48,554 nucleotides of DNA from Alphaproteobacteria bacterium (GCA_013289145.1 JABDAM010000009.1:1-48554), one strand, 5' to 3'; numbered from the stretch's first letter, positions 17,115-25,227 are shown. Program-made: numbers and translations. Notes: generated from the letters alone by a model not told the origin.

Positions 17115-18271
17115 GGGTTCTCCTGGTGGCGCGTCTGAATCCTACCTGATTGTGTCAGACCAAAGGTACTTGGGTCAACTGGCTCCCCGTCTTTTCGCGT
17201 CTCTAAATAGAGAGAACCGGCACCGTCCGGCATGCGGCCGACGGGTTCGCCCGCCGCGACGGTTTCGCCCTCGCTGACGTCGATCGCGCCCAGGCCGGTT
17301 AACAAGATATGCTGGCCCTCGCCGATTTCGATAATCACCACCTGGCCGTAAGACCGGAAAGCCCCCGCAAACACCACCTGCCCGCCGCGCGGCGCATTGA
17401 CCACCGCCTTAGCAGGAGCAGAAATCGTAATCCCGCGCGCGTGGTTGCCCGCGCTGTCCCCGCTGCCATAGGCGCGGGTGACGGGGCCGGATACAGGTAG
17501 GCGCGCCGCGCCCGCCGCAATCAAAGCCATCTTGGCCGGCGGCGGCGCATGATGTTTTTTCCGAGCGGCCAAAAGTTGCTGGATTAATTCACGCAAATCC
17601 GAAGCCTTGGCCGCCAGGGCCTTGGCCTCCTGATCCGCGGCGGCGCGCTGGGCTTCAGTCTGCTTGCGCGCGGCCTCGCGTTTTTTCAGCAGGCCATCCA
17701 GCTCCGCCCGGTCGGTTGAGATTTTATCTTTCTCCGCCGTGATGGCTTCCTGCTGCTGGCGCAATTTTTCGCGCACGGCGGCGAGGTCGTTCAACTGCTG
17801 CCGCGCTGCCGCGACGCGGCGGTTCAATTCCGTCATGACGGTTTGCATGCCCAATGTCGCGCGGATGGTTTGCTGCGGCGGCGTGGGCGAGAAAATCATC
17901 GCCTCGGGCGGCAGACGCGACAGGCGCAGGACAATCGCCAAAACCTCCGACAAATCTTTCTGGTTCGCGTTGCGCTGGGCCGATAATTTGCTTTCCTGCT
18001 GCTGGATATTCACCAGCTCGCTTTCCAGGTCTTCCAAACGCTCTTCATGTTCGGCCAGGCGGCCTGAAACATCCACCAGTTTGGTTTTAATCCCAGCCAT
18101 TTCCGCCTGGATTTTCGCGCTGGCGGCGGCGAGTTTTTTCGATTCCGCTTCCTTGGCGCGCTGCGCCTGAATAATCTTATTCAATTCCGCCTTTTTATCC
18201 GCCGCGCTTTCGGCATGTGCCGCCGCGGGCAGCATCAGGATAAACATTAAGAAAACAAAAATCCGCATCAT
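17111..18271 (-). CDS. envC: EnvC-like murein hydrolase activator
   Basis: EnvC-type proteins sit in the periplasm at the division site and switch on amidases. The product has a signal peptide (cleavage about 20), then a long coiled coil rich in Ala, Glu, Lys and Gln (about 24-235), and a C-terminal LytM/M23 domain (about 260-375). The LytM metal site looks degraded: the usual first His/Asp motif reads NHARGITI and the last His of the H-x-H motif is not seen in LYLETR. This fits a non-catalytic activator rather than an endopeptidase. It overlaps the preceding acetyltransferase gene by four bases and ctpA by four. Confidence 0.88.
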   Translation of the reverse strand: MMRIFVFLMFILMLPAAAHAESAADKKAELNKIIQAQRAKEAESKKLAAASAKIQAEMAGIKTKLVDVSGRLAEHEERLEDLESELVNIQQQESKLSAQRNANQKDLSEVLAIVLRLSRLPPEAMIFSPTPPQQTIRATLGMQTVMTELNRRVAAARQQLNDLAAVREKLRQQQEAITAEKDKISTDRAELDGLLKKREAARKQTEAQRAAADQEAKALAAKASDLRELIQQLLAARKKHHAPPPAKMALIAAGAARLPVSGPVTRAYGSGDSAGNHARGITISAPAKAVVNAPRGGQVVFAGAFRSYGQVVIIEIGEGQHILLTGLGAIDVSEGETVAAGEPVGRMPDGAGSLYLETRKDGEPVDPSTFGLTQSGRIQTRHQENP

Positions 18272-18858
18272 GACGGCCTGCTCAAACGTTCTATTAACCT
18301 GGCTTTAACATCGGGCCATTCGCGATCAATAATACTAAAACAAACGCTATCGCGAATCCGGCCGCTGGCACAGACATAATGATTGCGGAAAATTCCTTCC
18401 TCCACCGCGCCAAGCCGCGCTATCGCTTGCCGTGATTTAAGATTTAATACGTCGGTTAACAATTCAACGCGCAGACAATTCCAAACTTCGAACGCATGCG
18501 TCAGCATCAGCAATTTCGCCTCGGTATTCAATGCCGTCCGCTGCCATGGCTCGCCCAGCCAGGTTGAACCAATTTCTGTGCGCCGATGCCGCACATCAAT
18601 ATTAGTAAGCCGCGTCGATCCGGCCAACTGGCCTGTGGCTTTATCCCACGTGATAAAAGGGGTGCTTTTGCCGCTGGCCTGGTCTTGCAAAGCTGCACGG
18701 ACATATTTGACCATACCGTTATAATCGGCGATCGGATTTGCATACCACTGGGTCAAAGAACCGTCACCATGGACCCGCCATAGGTCATCGATGTAATCTT
18801 CCGACATCGGGGTAAGCCGAACATGCTGACCTTCCAATGTTACGGGCGCTATTTCCAT
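18268..18858 (-). CDS. GNAT family N-acetyltransferase (RimJ/RimL type)
   Basis: A 196-residue protein of the RimJ/RimL-like subgroup. It begins with VTLEGQHVRLTPM, has AGSTRLTNIDVRHRRTEIGSTWLGEPWQ (strand 4 and the acetyl-CoA loop region), and LRVELLTDVLNLKSRQAIARLGAVEEGIFRNH, which is diagnostic of the group. The substrate is unknown. It lies between gpmA and envC with a four-base overlap to envC, so it belongs to the same transcription unit. Confidence 0.85.
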   Translation of the reverse strand: MEIAPVTLEGQHVRLTPMSEDYIDDLWRVHGDGSLTQWYANPIADYNGMVKYVRAALQDQASGKSTPFITWDKATGQLAGSTRLTNIDVRHRRTEIGSTWLGEPWQRTALNTEAKLLMLTHAFEVWNCLRVELLTDVLNLKSRQAIARLGAVEEGIFRNHYVCASGRIRDSVCFSIIDREWPDVKARLIERLSRPS

Positions 18859-18861
18859 GCC

Positions 18862-19467
18862 CTATAAATAATAATATTTTGTGGCTGCGCCACCGGAAAA
18901 TTCCACGGCCAGCGGTTCGCCATTGGGAATTTCAAAGGTGTTAATGTCGTCCGGCGTGAAGAAATTCAAAATCACCATCAGCGCGCGCAAACTGTTGCCG
19001 TGCGCCGCGATCAAAACCGTTTTCCCCGCCGCCAATTCCGGCGCAATGTGTTTTTCATAATAAGGCCGCACGCGCGCCACGACATCGGATAGACTCTCCC
19101 CGCCCGGCGGCGGCACGTCGTATGAACGGCGCCAGATATGCACCTGCTCCGCGCCGTATTTTTCCGCCGTTTCGGCTTTATTCAAACCGTTCAAATCGCC
19201 GTAATTGCGTTCGCGGATGGCTTCGGATTTGATCAAAGGCAGATTTAATCCGGCGCCTTCCAAAACCAGTTCCGCCGTGCGCCAGGCGCGCTCCAGCGTC
19301 GAAGTGAAAACGACATCCGGCACGATGCCGGCCGCTTTTAATTTCTCACCCGCACGGCGCGCCTCGCCCTCGCCCTGTGCAGTGAGCGGCACATCCCGGA
19401 ACCCGGCAAAACGGTTTTCCAGATTCCATTGCGACTGCCCGTGGCGGATGAGGATGAGTTGTGTCAT
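18862..19467 (-). CDS. gpmA: 2,3-bisphosphoglycerate-dependent phosphoglycerate mutase
   Basis: Interconverts 3- and 2-phosphoglycerate in glycolysis and gluconeogenesis. The 201-residue enzyme has the phosphohistidine motif LIRHGQSQWN (His9), FTSTLERAWRTAELVL, RERNYGDLNGLNKAE with the catalytic Glu, PPPGGESLSDV, and the second active-site His in AAHGNSLRALM. Length fits the shorter alphaproteobacterial form. The intergenic DNA upstream is AT-rich and shared with the divergent small membrane protein gene at 19574. Confidence 0.93.
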   Translation of the reverse strand: MTQLILIRHGQSQWNLENRFAGFRDVPLTAQGEGEARRAGEKLKAAGIVPDVVFTSTLERAWRTAELVLEGAGLNLPLIKSEAIRERNYGDLNGLNKAETAEKYGAEQVHIWRRSYDVPPPGGESLSDVVARVRPYYEKHIAPELAAGKTVLIAAHGNSLRALMVILNFFTPDDINTFEIPNGEPLAVEFSGGAATKYYYL

Positions 19468-19514
19468 GGGGTTGTTATAATGAATGGAAAACTGAAGGAC
19501 TAGGGATTATTTTC

Positions 19515-19544
19515 TTGACTTTAAAATAAATAACTTGCTAATAA
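19515..19544 (+). promoter_or_regulatory. Candidate promoter for the small membrane protein gene
   Basis: TTGACT (19515-19520), an 18-base AT-rich spacer and TAATAA (19539-19544), about 30 bases ahead of the ATG at 19574. Confidence 0.45.
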
Positions 19545-19573
19545 TTTCCCCTGTTTAACTGAGAAAAAATATA

Positions 19574-19870
19574 ATGGCTTTGTCTGAAAAAGAATCCGCC
19601 TATGCGAGCAAACTGGTTCATACCATGGGTCGCGATACAGCCTTAACAGTTGTCAGTGGTGTGGCTGGCAGCTTTTGCTACGGTAAGGCACAGAATTTGT
19701 ATTCTCACGGGGATCCAAACCGGGGTATCGCCTATCTTGCGCTGGCGGTTATATGCACGCCGGTTTTTTTATTCTTTTGCAAGCGCGTTTCGGATGTTTT
19801 TCGGCTGGCTCTTAAAGGGGTGGAAAACAATAATCCCCAGCCCCCTGGTGCCGAGGCGCCGCGTCTTTAG
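19574..19870 (+). CDS. Small hypothetical membrane protein
   Basis: A 98-residue protein with two hydrophobic segments (about 22-36 and 52-70) and a polar Pro/Asn-rich tail. No family recognised. It is the only plus-strand gene in this stretch; it converges on rsfS with two bases between the stop codons. The promoter upstream and coding-like composition support a real gene. Confidence 0.5.
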   Translation: MALSEKESAYASKLVHTMGRDTALTVVSGVAGSFCYGKAQNLYSHGDPNRGIAYLALAVICTPVFLFFCKRVSDVFRLALKGVENNNPQPPGAEAPRL

Positions 19871-19872
19871 TC

Positions 19873-20319
19873 CTAGTTTTGGCTCCAAATATCTTCCAGG
19901 CGATAATAATTTCGCACTTCAGGCCGCAGAATATGAACGATCACATCGCCCGTATCCACGATAACCCAGTCGTTTGTGCCTTCGCCTTCGCGGTGCAGGA
20001 TTTTATGACCTGCCTGCTTCAAAGTCTTGGAAATATTTTCGGCCAGCGCCGCGACTTGCCGCGTCGAACGGCCTGAGGCGATAATCAAATAATCCGCCAG
20101 GCTCGAACGCCCGCGCAAATCAAAATCCAGAATATCTTCCGCCTTGCCTTCATCCAGCATTTTTAACACCAGGTAACGCTGTTCCGTAATACGTTTATCC
20201 GCCTTGTCGGCGGGCACTGCGGCTGGTTTTTTGACCGCTTTTTTCGCTGGTGTTTTGGTCGCGGATTTTTTCGCGGCAGTTTTAACCGTTTTAGGTTTGA
20301 TTGTTTTTTTGACTGGCAT
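19873..20319 (-). CDS. rsfS: Ribosomal silencing factor RsfS
   Basis: RsfS binds ribosomal protein L14 and blocks subunit joining in slow growth. The conserved domain occupies about 44-148: KMLDEGKAEDILDFDLRGRSSLADYLIIASGRSTRQVAALAENI, then EGEGTNDWVIVDTGDVIVHIL and YYRLEDIW. The first 43 residues are an extension made of Lys, Ala, Thr and Pro, unusual for the family and resembling a histone-like tail. The start overlaps the nadD 3' end by 29 bases; the nadD-rsfS order is widely conserved. Confidence 0.9.
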   Translation of the reverse strand: MPVKKTIKPKTVKTAAKKSATKTPAKKAVKKPAAVPADKADKRITEQRYLVLKMLDEGKAEDILDFDLRGRSSLADYLIIASGRSTRQVAALAENISKTLKQAGHKILHREGEGTNDWVIVDTGDVIVHILRPEVRNYYRLEDIWSQN

Positions 20320-20920
20320 TGCGGGCTCTGATCTCCGTGGCGGAAATGGGGTTCAAGGGCATCATGATATATTGCCATCCGGTTTTGTCATGATGCCGCT
20401 TGCGCGATTGTCGCAGAGTCTTGGCGGCAAAGCCAGATAGGGCGCGAATTTGTTGTGGCGGGCGGGCAAAGACGGCCATCGGCACCATGCGCGCGATCTC
20501 TCGCCATTTTTCCCAATGATGAAAAGTGCGCAGACTGTCCGCCCCCATCATCCAGGTGAATGTCGTATAGGGAAAATGTTTTTTGATTTCACGGATGGTA
20601 TCCGCCGTATATTGCGTGCCGAGCCTCACCTCGATATCTGTCACCACCATGCGCGGCCCGTCGATTTGTTTTTCCGCCGATTTCATACGCGCGGCCAGCG
20701 GCGCCATGTCATTAGCGGATTTCAGCGGATTTTGCGGCGAAACCAGCCACCAGACGACATCGATATCCAGCGCCTCTAATGCGCGCAGCGCCAATTGCCG
20801 GTGCGCCGCATGCGCCGGATTAAATGATCCGCCAAACAACCCGACGCGCAAGCCGCGATAAGCGGCGGCGTTACGCAAAGTCGGCTGGGGATAGAGCGGC
20901 ACGGGGATTCTTATAGTCAA
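20291..20920 (-). CDS. nadD: Nicotinate-nucleotide adenylyltransferase
   Basis: Adenylates nicotinate mononucleotide in NAD synthesis. The 209-residue enzyme has the nucleotidyltransferase signature GLFGGSFNPAHAAH (about 27-40), WWLVSPQNPLK, the adenylate-binding WMMGADSLRTFHHWEKW, and ISATEIRAR near the end. The start appears to be a TTG at 20920 since no in-frame ATG lies at the proper place. It overlaps rsfS, its usual partner. Confidence 0.92.
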   Translation of the reverse strand: MTIRIPVPLYPQPTLRNAAAYRGLRVGLFGGSFNPAHAAHRQLALRALEALDIDVVWWLVSPQNPLKSANDMAPLAARMKSAEKQIDGPRMVVTDIEVRLGTQYTADTIREIKKHFPYTTFTWMMGADSLRTFHHWEKWREIARMVPMAVFARPPQQIRALSGFAAKTLRQSRKRHHDKTGWQYIMMPLNPISATEIRARNASQKNNQT

Positions 20921-20969
20921 ATCCGCCGCTCATGGCACCCCTTCTCAAGTTTTTCGAATAACCGGCGGA

Positions 20970-21947
20970 CTATCCCGGTTGTACCAGCGATACAGGCGCG
21001 CTGTCTTTGCGGCCGTAGTTTTCCTGAAGAACCCTCGTTAATGTATCTATTCTTGCTGCGCATGCCCTGAATTCCATAATCATAACGGTTGCGCCTGCCA
21101 TTCGATTAGCAGCATCACAGATTCCCTGTAAGGGCGAGAAATCAAAAGTTCCCTTAGGAATGCTTGATCCGGTTAATTTCTCATAAAGCTGAATATCATT
21201 CGTTAGCTTGGTTAGATTAGTTGCAAAACTTTCAGCCGCACCCAGGGTCTGGGTTACTCGTTCTGAGCGGGATAGCGAAAGATCCCGAATTTGCAAGGCG
21301 ATCAGCTGTACTGCCTGTTTCTTTGCAAAATCAACCGTCTCATCCCAAGCGGCTTGAGGCAACTTCTCAGTCAGCACGAAAGCCTGGACGGCCAGACAAT
21401 TTTCAACCAGCGTGCCGCAATCCGTTGCCTTGTAAACCTCGCCTTGCAGTTTTTCCAATTTTTTCTCTTTGTATGCATGATCGAGAGAAGTAAAATATTC
21501 TTCCAGCGTATTGGCATCTGAATGATTTGCTATTTCCGCTTTCACGGGGCCCTGTTGTTCCAGCCAGGCAATGTGCGGTGAGCTCAGAACCTCCGTCTCG
21601 AAAGACCGGAACATTTCATTCCCGCTGCGCGCTGTCCGGACGGCCGCAAAAAATGTTTCCTGGAAAGCAGCTTGTTCCTTAACAGTTTTGTTTTGCGTAA
21701 CATTTTTTCCCCATTTGGGTGTCAATTCCTGTTCAAACCATCCCAGCGCTCCCCCGGCTCTGGCAAAGCTTTCGAGCTGAGTTTCGTGCAGGTTCGCGAC
21801 TACAGCGCGGTTTGCGAGGGGGTTGGAAAGAAATTCGGATTTCAACTGGCCGTAATCACCCCTACCGGCGTCAACGGATGACAGGATCGCGCCATAAAGC
21901 TGGCTCAGCTGGTCGAGAACTTTTTGTTCCTTGTATTTTCTAAACAT
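20970..21947 (-). CDS. Hypothetical helical protein, 325 residues
   Basis: A soluble protein without signal peptide or membrane segments, almost wholly predicted helix by its composition (many Leu, Ala, Glu, Gln, Lys with few Pro or Gly). No family is recognised. It stands alone between nadD and the ATP synthase operon, with about 100 bases on the atp side. Codon use is somewhat more AT-rich than in the neighbours, so a lineage-specific gene is likely. Confidence 0.6.
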   Translation of the reverse strand: MFRKYKEQKVLDQLSQLYGAILSSVDAGRGDYGQLKSEFLSNPLANRAVVANLHETQLESFARAGGALGWFEQELTPKWGKNVTQNKTVKEQAAFQETFFAAVRTARSGNEMFRSFETEVLSSPHIAWLEQQGPVKAEIANHSDANTLEEYFTSLDHAYKEKKLEKLQGEVYKATDCGTLVENCLAVQAFVLTEKLPQAAWDETVDFAKKQAVQLIALQIRDLSLSRSERVTQTLGAAESFATNLTKLTNDIQLYEKLTGSSIPKGTFDFSPLQGICDAANRMAGATVMIMEFRACAARIDTLTRVLQENYGRKDSAPVSLVQPG

Positions 21948-22005
21948 GGCACAACTGTATTATAGAGCCAGTTTGGTTTTCAAGGATTTTTTTACTTTCA
22001 TCAAA

Positions 22006-22030
22006 ATTTCCGGTGATTTCAGCCGGAAAT
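22006..22030 (-). terminator. Possible terminator of the F0 operon
   Basis: Eight-base arms ATTTCCGG and CCGGAAAT enclose a nine-base loop just past the atpF stop codon. On the minus strand the stem runs into TTTTGATG, a short U-run only, so termination strength is doubtful. Confidence 0.4.
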
Positions 22031-22052
22031 CCAGATGGTCTGGAACCTGTAC

Positions 22053-22562
22053 TTAGCGCAAATTACTTTTCACCGCGCCAATCGCTTTTTGCACCAGGGC
22101 TTCTTGCTGATTGTCGTTCATGCCGTCTTTCAAAGCCGCGCGCACTGCCTGCATGGTGAGCGTTACCGTCGCGTCGCGGATTTCGGCGACGGCGGCGGCT
22201 TCGGCCTGGCTGATGCGGTCGAGCACGTGTTGCTGGCGCGCGGAGAGGGAATGTTCGAGTTCTTCGGCGGCGCGCGTGCGGATCATTTCCGCTTCGGCTT
22301 CGGCCTGTTTGATGATGCGGCGCGCCTCGACTTCGGCATTGGCGAGCTGGCCGGTGTAACGCGCCAATAATTCTTTCGACTGGGCGAGCAGGCCTTCGGC
22401 TTCCTTGATTTCGTCTTTGATTTTTGCCGCGCGCTCATCAAGCGCCTTGGCCAAAATCGAGCCAATCGGTTTCCATAGCGTCACGATGACCAGCACCGAC
22501 GCCATGGCGAACCAGAGCTCCGGATTTTGCAAAGAAAATAATGCCGGTTCCGCTTCGGTCAT
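22053..22562 (-). CDS. atpF: F0F1 ATP synthase subunit b
   Basis: One of two different b-type subunits forming the peripheral stalk. The 169-residue protein has an N-terminal membrane helix (about 14-33, ELWFAMASVLVIVTLW), then a long amphipathic coiled coil with KALDERAAKIKDEIKEAEGLLAQSKELLARY, typical of subunit b. It is last in the F0 operon and overlaps the b' gene by four bases. Confidence 0.93.
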   Translation of the reverse strand: MTEAEPALFSLQNPELWFAMASVLVIVTLWKPIGSILAKALDERAAKIKDEIKEAEGLLAQSKELLARYTGQLANAEVEARRIIKQAEAEAEMIRTRAAEELEHSLSARQQHVLDRISQAEAAAVAEIRDATVTLTMQAVRAALKDGMNDNQQEALVQKAIGAVKSNLR

Positions 22563-23221
22563 GCTGCGCCTCGCGCTGAATGGCTATTGTCATTGACTTC
22601 ATTTAAAGCTTCGGCGATTTGCCGGTCGGTCAGGCGCATGCCGGCCAGTTTTTGCGCGATTGCCGGCACCAGGATATGTGCCGCGTCGTAAACCGATTGC
22701 ACCGCATTGGCGCGCGCGATGTTGATTTTATCTTCGGACGCTTTTTGTTTCGCTTGCAGCACCGCTTCCAATTCATGGTTGCGGCGGTTGGCAAGTTCCT
22801 GCGCTTCCATGGCGGCCTTGTTCAGCATGTCATGCGCGCGCCCATAGGCTGCATCCGCCGCGCTGCTCATGTCGCTTTTGTGCTGTTCGGCGTCGTCGCG
22901 CAGGCGGCGCGCATCGGCCAGCAAGCCTTGAACATGCGCCGCGCGCGCCGTTATGCCTTGCTGAATGCGCGGCAGCGCCGCACCGGCCATCAGCGCATAA
23001 AGCGTGCCAAACGTCACCACCAGCCAGAATAACTGGCTGGGGAAAGTTTCCACCGCGAATTGCGGCGGCCCCGAGGATTTTTTTTCTTCGCTTTTTTCTT
23101 CGGTGGCTTTCGTCGTAACCTTGGCGGCATTTTTTTCAGCCGTCGTCACTTGAACCGGCGCGGCCATTGCCGCACCAGCCAGAAACACCGCTACTAAAAA
23201 TGCCGACAGGAAACGCATCAA
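22559..23221 (-). CDS. atpG: F0F1 ATP synthase subunit b'
   Basis: The second stalk subunit (also written atpF' or atpF2). The core reads QFAVETFPSQLFWLVVTFGTLYALMAGAALPRI, the b' membrane helix (about 51-80), followed by the coiled coil. It has 220 residues, longer than usual: before the core is an extra N-terminus of about 48 residues that begins like a signal peptide (MMRFLSAFLVAVFLAGAAMAAP) followed by a Lys/Glu/Thr linker. Alphaproteobacteria commonly carry b and b' side by side. Confidence 0.92.
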   Translation of the reverse strand: MMRFLSAFLVAVFLAGAAMAAPVQVTTAEKNAAKVTTKATEEKSEEKKSSGPPQFAVETFPSQLFWLVVTFGTLYALMAGAALPRIQQGITARAAHVQGLLADARRLRDDAEQHKSDMSSAADAAYGRAHDMLNKAAMEAQELANRRNHELEAVLQAKQKASEDKINIARANAVQSVYDAAHILVPAIAQKLAGMRLTDRQIAEALNEVNDNSHSARGAA

Positions 23222-23230
23222 CAGATCCGA

Positions 23231-23455
23231 TTAACCAAACAAGATAACCATCGCCGCACCGAAGGTGAACAGGCCGATGGCTTCGGTAAATGCGGTCAAA
23301 AGAATACCCGCCTGGGTGATTTTATCGGATGCGCCGGGATTGCGCGAAATGGATTGCGTCAGGCTTGATCCGATCATGCCCAGGCCGATGCCCACGCCCG
23401 TCAGGGGGAAAAGTGCGATGGCGGCAGCCAGCAGTTTCATTACAGGTAATTCCAT
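23231..23455 (-). CDS. atpE: F0F1 ATP synthase subunit c
   Basis: The proteolipid that forms the rotor ring. The 74-residue protein is two membrane helices joined by the polar loop SRNPGASDK, with the ion-binding carboxylate Glu58 in AFTEAIGLF. The helix-1 glycine pattern (GVGIGLGMIGS) is normal. No sodium-type glutamine is apparent near the binding site, so proton coupling is likely. The start ATG follows GAGG, and the preceding leader is a short A/C-only repeat. Confidence 0.95.
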   Translation of the reverse strand: MELPVMKLLAAAIALFPLTGVGIGLGMIGSSLTQSISRNPGASDKITQAGILLTAFTEAIGLFTFGAAMVILFG

Positions 23456-23466
23456 GGTTTCCTCGT

Positions 23467-23492
23467 TTTGGTTGGTTTGGTTGGTTTGGTTG
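23467..23492 (-). repeat. CAACCAAAC-type short tandem repeat in the atpE leader
   Basis: On the plus strand the nine-base unit GGTTGGTTT is repeated nearly three times; as mRNA on the minus strand this is an unstructured A/C-rich leader directly before the SD GAGG and ATG of atpE. It fills most of the 40-base gap after atpB. Unstructured leaders that raise c-subunit synthesis are established for E. coli atpE; the same role here is inference. Confidence 0.6.
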
Positions 23493-23494
23493 AA

Positions 23495-24256
23495 TTAATG
23501 CTCTTCGTGCGGGTGCAGATAAATCGCATCGCGCAGGTAAATGCAAGTGAAAAGCGTGAAAATGTAAGCCTGGAGCAGCGCCACAAAAAACTCAAAGGCC
23601 GTCACGGCGAATTTAATCGCGAAAGGCACAATGGCCGCGAGTGACGCAATGCCGCCCATGGAAACAAGCATGATACAAAATCCGGCGAAGATTTTCAAAA
23701 CCATGTGTCCCGCCATCATGTTCAAAAACAGTCGCATCGCGAGAGAGAAGGGCCGCGCCAGAAACGAAATCACCTCAACCGGAATTAAAATCGGCATGAC
23801 GAAAATCGGCACGCCCGCGGGCGCAAAGAGTGAAAAGAATTTGAACCCGTGTTTTATCAAACCCACCAAAATCACCGTCAAAATCACAAAAATCGCCAGC
23901 GCACCGGTGACGATAATATGACTGGTATAGGCGAATGAAAACGGCATCATGCCCAGGAAATTCCCCATAAACACAAACAGGAAAATCGTGAAAATCAGCG
24001 GGAAAAATTTCAATGCCTCATCGCCGCCGTTTTCGCGCACAATGCCTGTCAGCGCCTCATAAACCATTTCCGCAAAACCTTGGAGGCGGCCGGGAACCAA
24101 TGCGGCGCGGCGGCCGGCGAAAATCAAAAACCCGGCCGACAGCACGACGCCCAGCACCATCAGCAAGGACGAATTCGTGAACATAATATTCATCCCGCCC
24201 AGATGCAGCGGCGCGATGGGTTCAATCCGGAACTGGGCAAGCGGTTGGATGGCCAT
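23495..24256 (-). CDS. atpB: F0F1 ATP synthase subunit a
   Basis: The stator channel subunit. The 253-residue protein has five or six membrane helices, GNFLGMMPFSFAYTSHIIVTGALA, the essential helix with the conserved Arg in RPFSLAMRLFLNMMAGHM, and the C-terminal ALLQAYIFTLFTCIYL. Length and motifs are typical. It lies between atpI and atpE in the normal order. Confidence 0.95.
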   Translation of the reverse strand: MAIQPLAQFRIEPIAPLHLGGMNIMFTNSSLLMVLGVVLSAGFLIFAGRRAALVPGRLQGFAEMVYEALTGIVRENGGDEALKFFPLIFTIFLFVFMGNFLGMMPFSFAYTSHIIVTGALAIFVILTVILVGLIKHGFKFFSLFAPAGVPIFVMPILIPVEVISFLARPFSLAMRLFLNMMAGHMVLKIFAGFCIMLVSMGGIASLAAIVPFAIKFAVTAFEFFVALLQAYIFTLFTCIYLRDAIYLHPHEEH

Positions 24257-24293
24257 TTAAGGTCGTATTTCCTGTCTGAATTACCGGTTATTG

Positions 24294-24599
24294 CTACTTG
24301 TTTGGGCTGAGCAATTTTCCGGCAAACGTATAGAAATTTCTGAAGCCCGCCGCAAGTCCAAAAATCAGGAAAACAATTAAAAACCACGGTTTTGTGCCCA
24401 GCCAGCGGTCAAGGAAATAACCCATCGCCCCGCCCACCAGGACGGAGGCAAAGAGGTCAATCGCCAAGCGCATGGCATCGCCCATATTGGTGCCGGACGG
24501 ATTGGCATCGGGCGCCGACGGCGCGGCGGGATTCAGCGCCTCCGCCTCATGATCGGCTTTATCAAGTTTGCTTTTCAGGTCGTCCAGATCGTCTGTCAT
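24294..24599 (-). CDS. atpI: ATP synthase accessory protein AtpI
   Basis: A 101-residue membrane protein heading the F0 operon, thought to help c-ring assembly and to have Mg/Ca transport activity. The N-terminal 40 residues are charged. Two hydrophobic helices follow (about 44-62 and 71-88) with the AtpI signature GGAMGYFLDRWLGTKPWFLIVFLIFGLAAGFRNFY. The upstream ORF6N gene overlaps its first 38 bases. Confidence 0.9.
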   Translation of the reverse strand: MTDDLDDLKSKLDKADHEAEALNPAAPSAPDANPSGTNMGDAMRLAIDLFASVLVGGAMGYFLDRWLGTKPWFLIVFLIFGLAAGFRNFYTFAGKLLSPNK

Positions 24600-25227
24600 G
24601 CCGTTCTTTTAGACATTCGCGGGAATAAATCCAATAGGTTTTTGCGCTCAAGCAGCGAAGCGGTAGCGCAAATAATATTTCAGGCTCCGGCTGCATCAGC
24701 ATGTGATGCAGGACTTCCCAGATATCCTTTACTTCATCGCCGAGCCGCGCTTCGATGCGGTTCATGCGGTCGTTCAGTTCTGCGTAACTGATATCGGCGC
24801 GGCGCAAGCGGATGAATTCACGCACGATATGAATGCTGAGCGCCACCGCTTTGGGCGAACGCAACAGTCCAGCCACCATGGTGACGCCATGTTCGGTAAA
24901 AACATAAGGCAATGTGCGGCGGCCGCCGTAATTATCGGATTTTGAAGTATTTTTCCTTTTAGAATCAATAGGTTGAAAACTTGATATCGCAAATTGCGAT
25001 ATCAAGTTTGCCCATTCCTTCTGCGTCAATTGAAAACAAAAATCCTCTGGAAACCGTTCAATATTTCGCTTTACCGTTTCATTCAGGCGGAAAGTCGTGG
25101 TTTCATAACAGGCGGCCAGATCGCTATCCACAATCACCTGCATCCCGCGCACCTCAAAAATACGCGGGAACCCGGCGGCTTTATCCGGCTTTAGGGCGCG
25201 TGCCGTTTGGCTGGAGGGCAGAATCAT
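24562..25227 (-). CDS. ORF6N-domain DNA-binding protein
   Basis: The first 110 residues are a classical ORF6N domain: IFEVRGMQVIVDSDLAACYETTTFRLNETVKRNIERFPEDFCFQLTQKEW and the later YVFTEHGVTMVAGLLRSPKAVALSIHIVREFIRLR. It is found in phage antirepressors and stand-alone bacterial genes, and binds DNA. A coiled segment follows (AELNDRMNRIEARLGDEVKDIWEVLHHML). The last 30 residues are unlike the family: they are encoded by a 26-bp palindromic repeat (24644-24669) and then run 38 bases into atpI. The original end was probably lost when the repeat arrived. Start ATG 25227, alternatively GTG 25239. Confidence 0.8.
   Translation of the reverse strand: MILPSSQTARALKPDKAAGFPRIFEVRGMQVIVDSDLAACYETTTFRLNETVKRNIERFPEDFCFQLTQKEWANLISQFAISSFQPIDSKRKNTSKSDNYGGRRTLPYVFTEHGVTMVAGLLRSPKAVALSIHIVREFIRLRRADISYAELNDRMNRIEARLGDEVKDIWEVLHHMLMQPEPEILFALPLRCLSAKTYWIYSRECLKERHDRRSGRPEKQT
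24644..24669. repeat. 26-bp palindromic repeat, copy 1
   Basis: GCGCTCAAG, CAGCGAAGCGG, TAGCGC: the ends GCGCT and AGCGC pair, and the centre can form a second small hairpin. The same sequence with two changes occurs at 25455-25480 in the same orientation. This copy lies inside the 3' end of the ORF6N gene. Confidence 0.75.
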
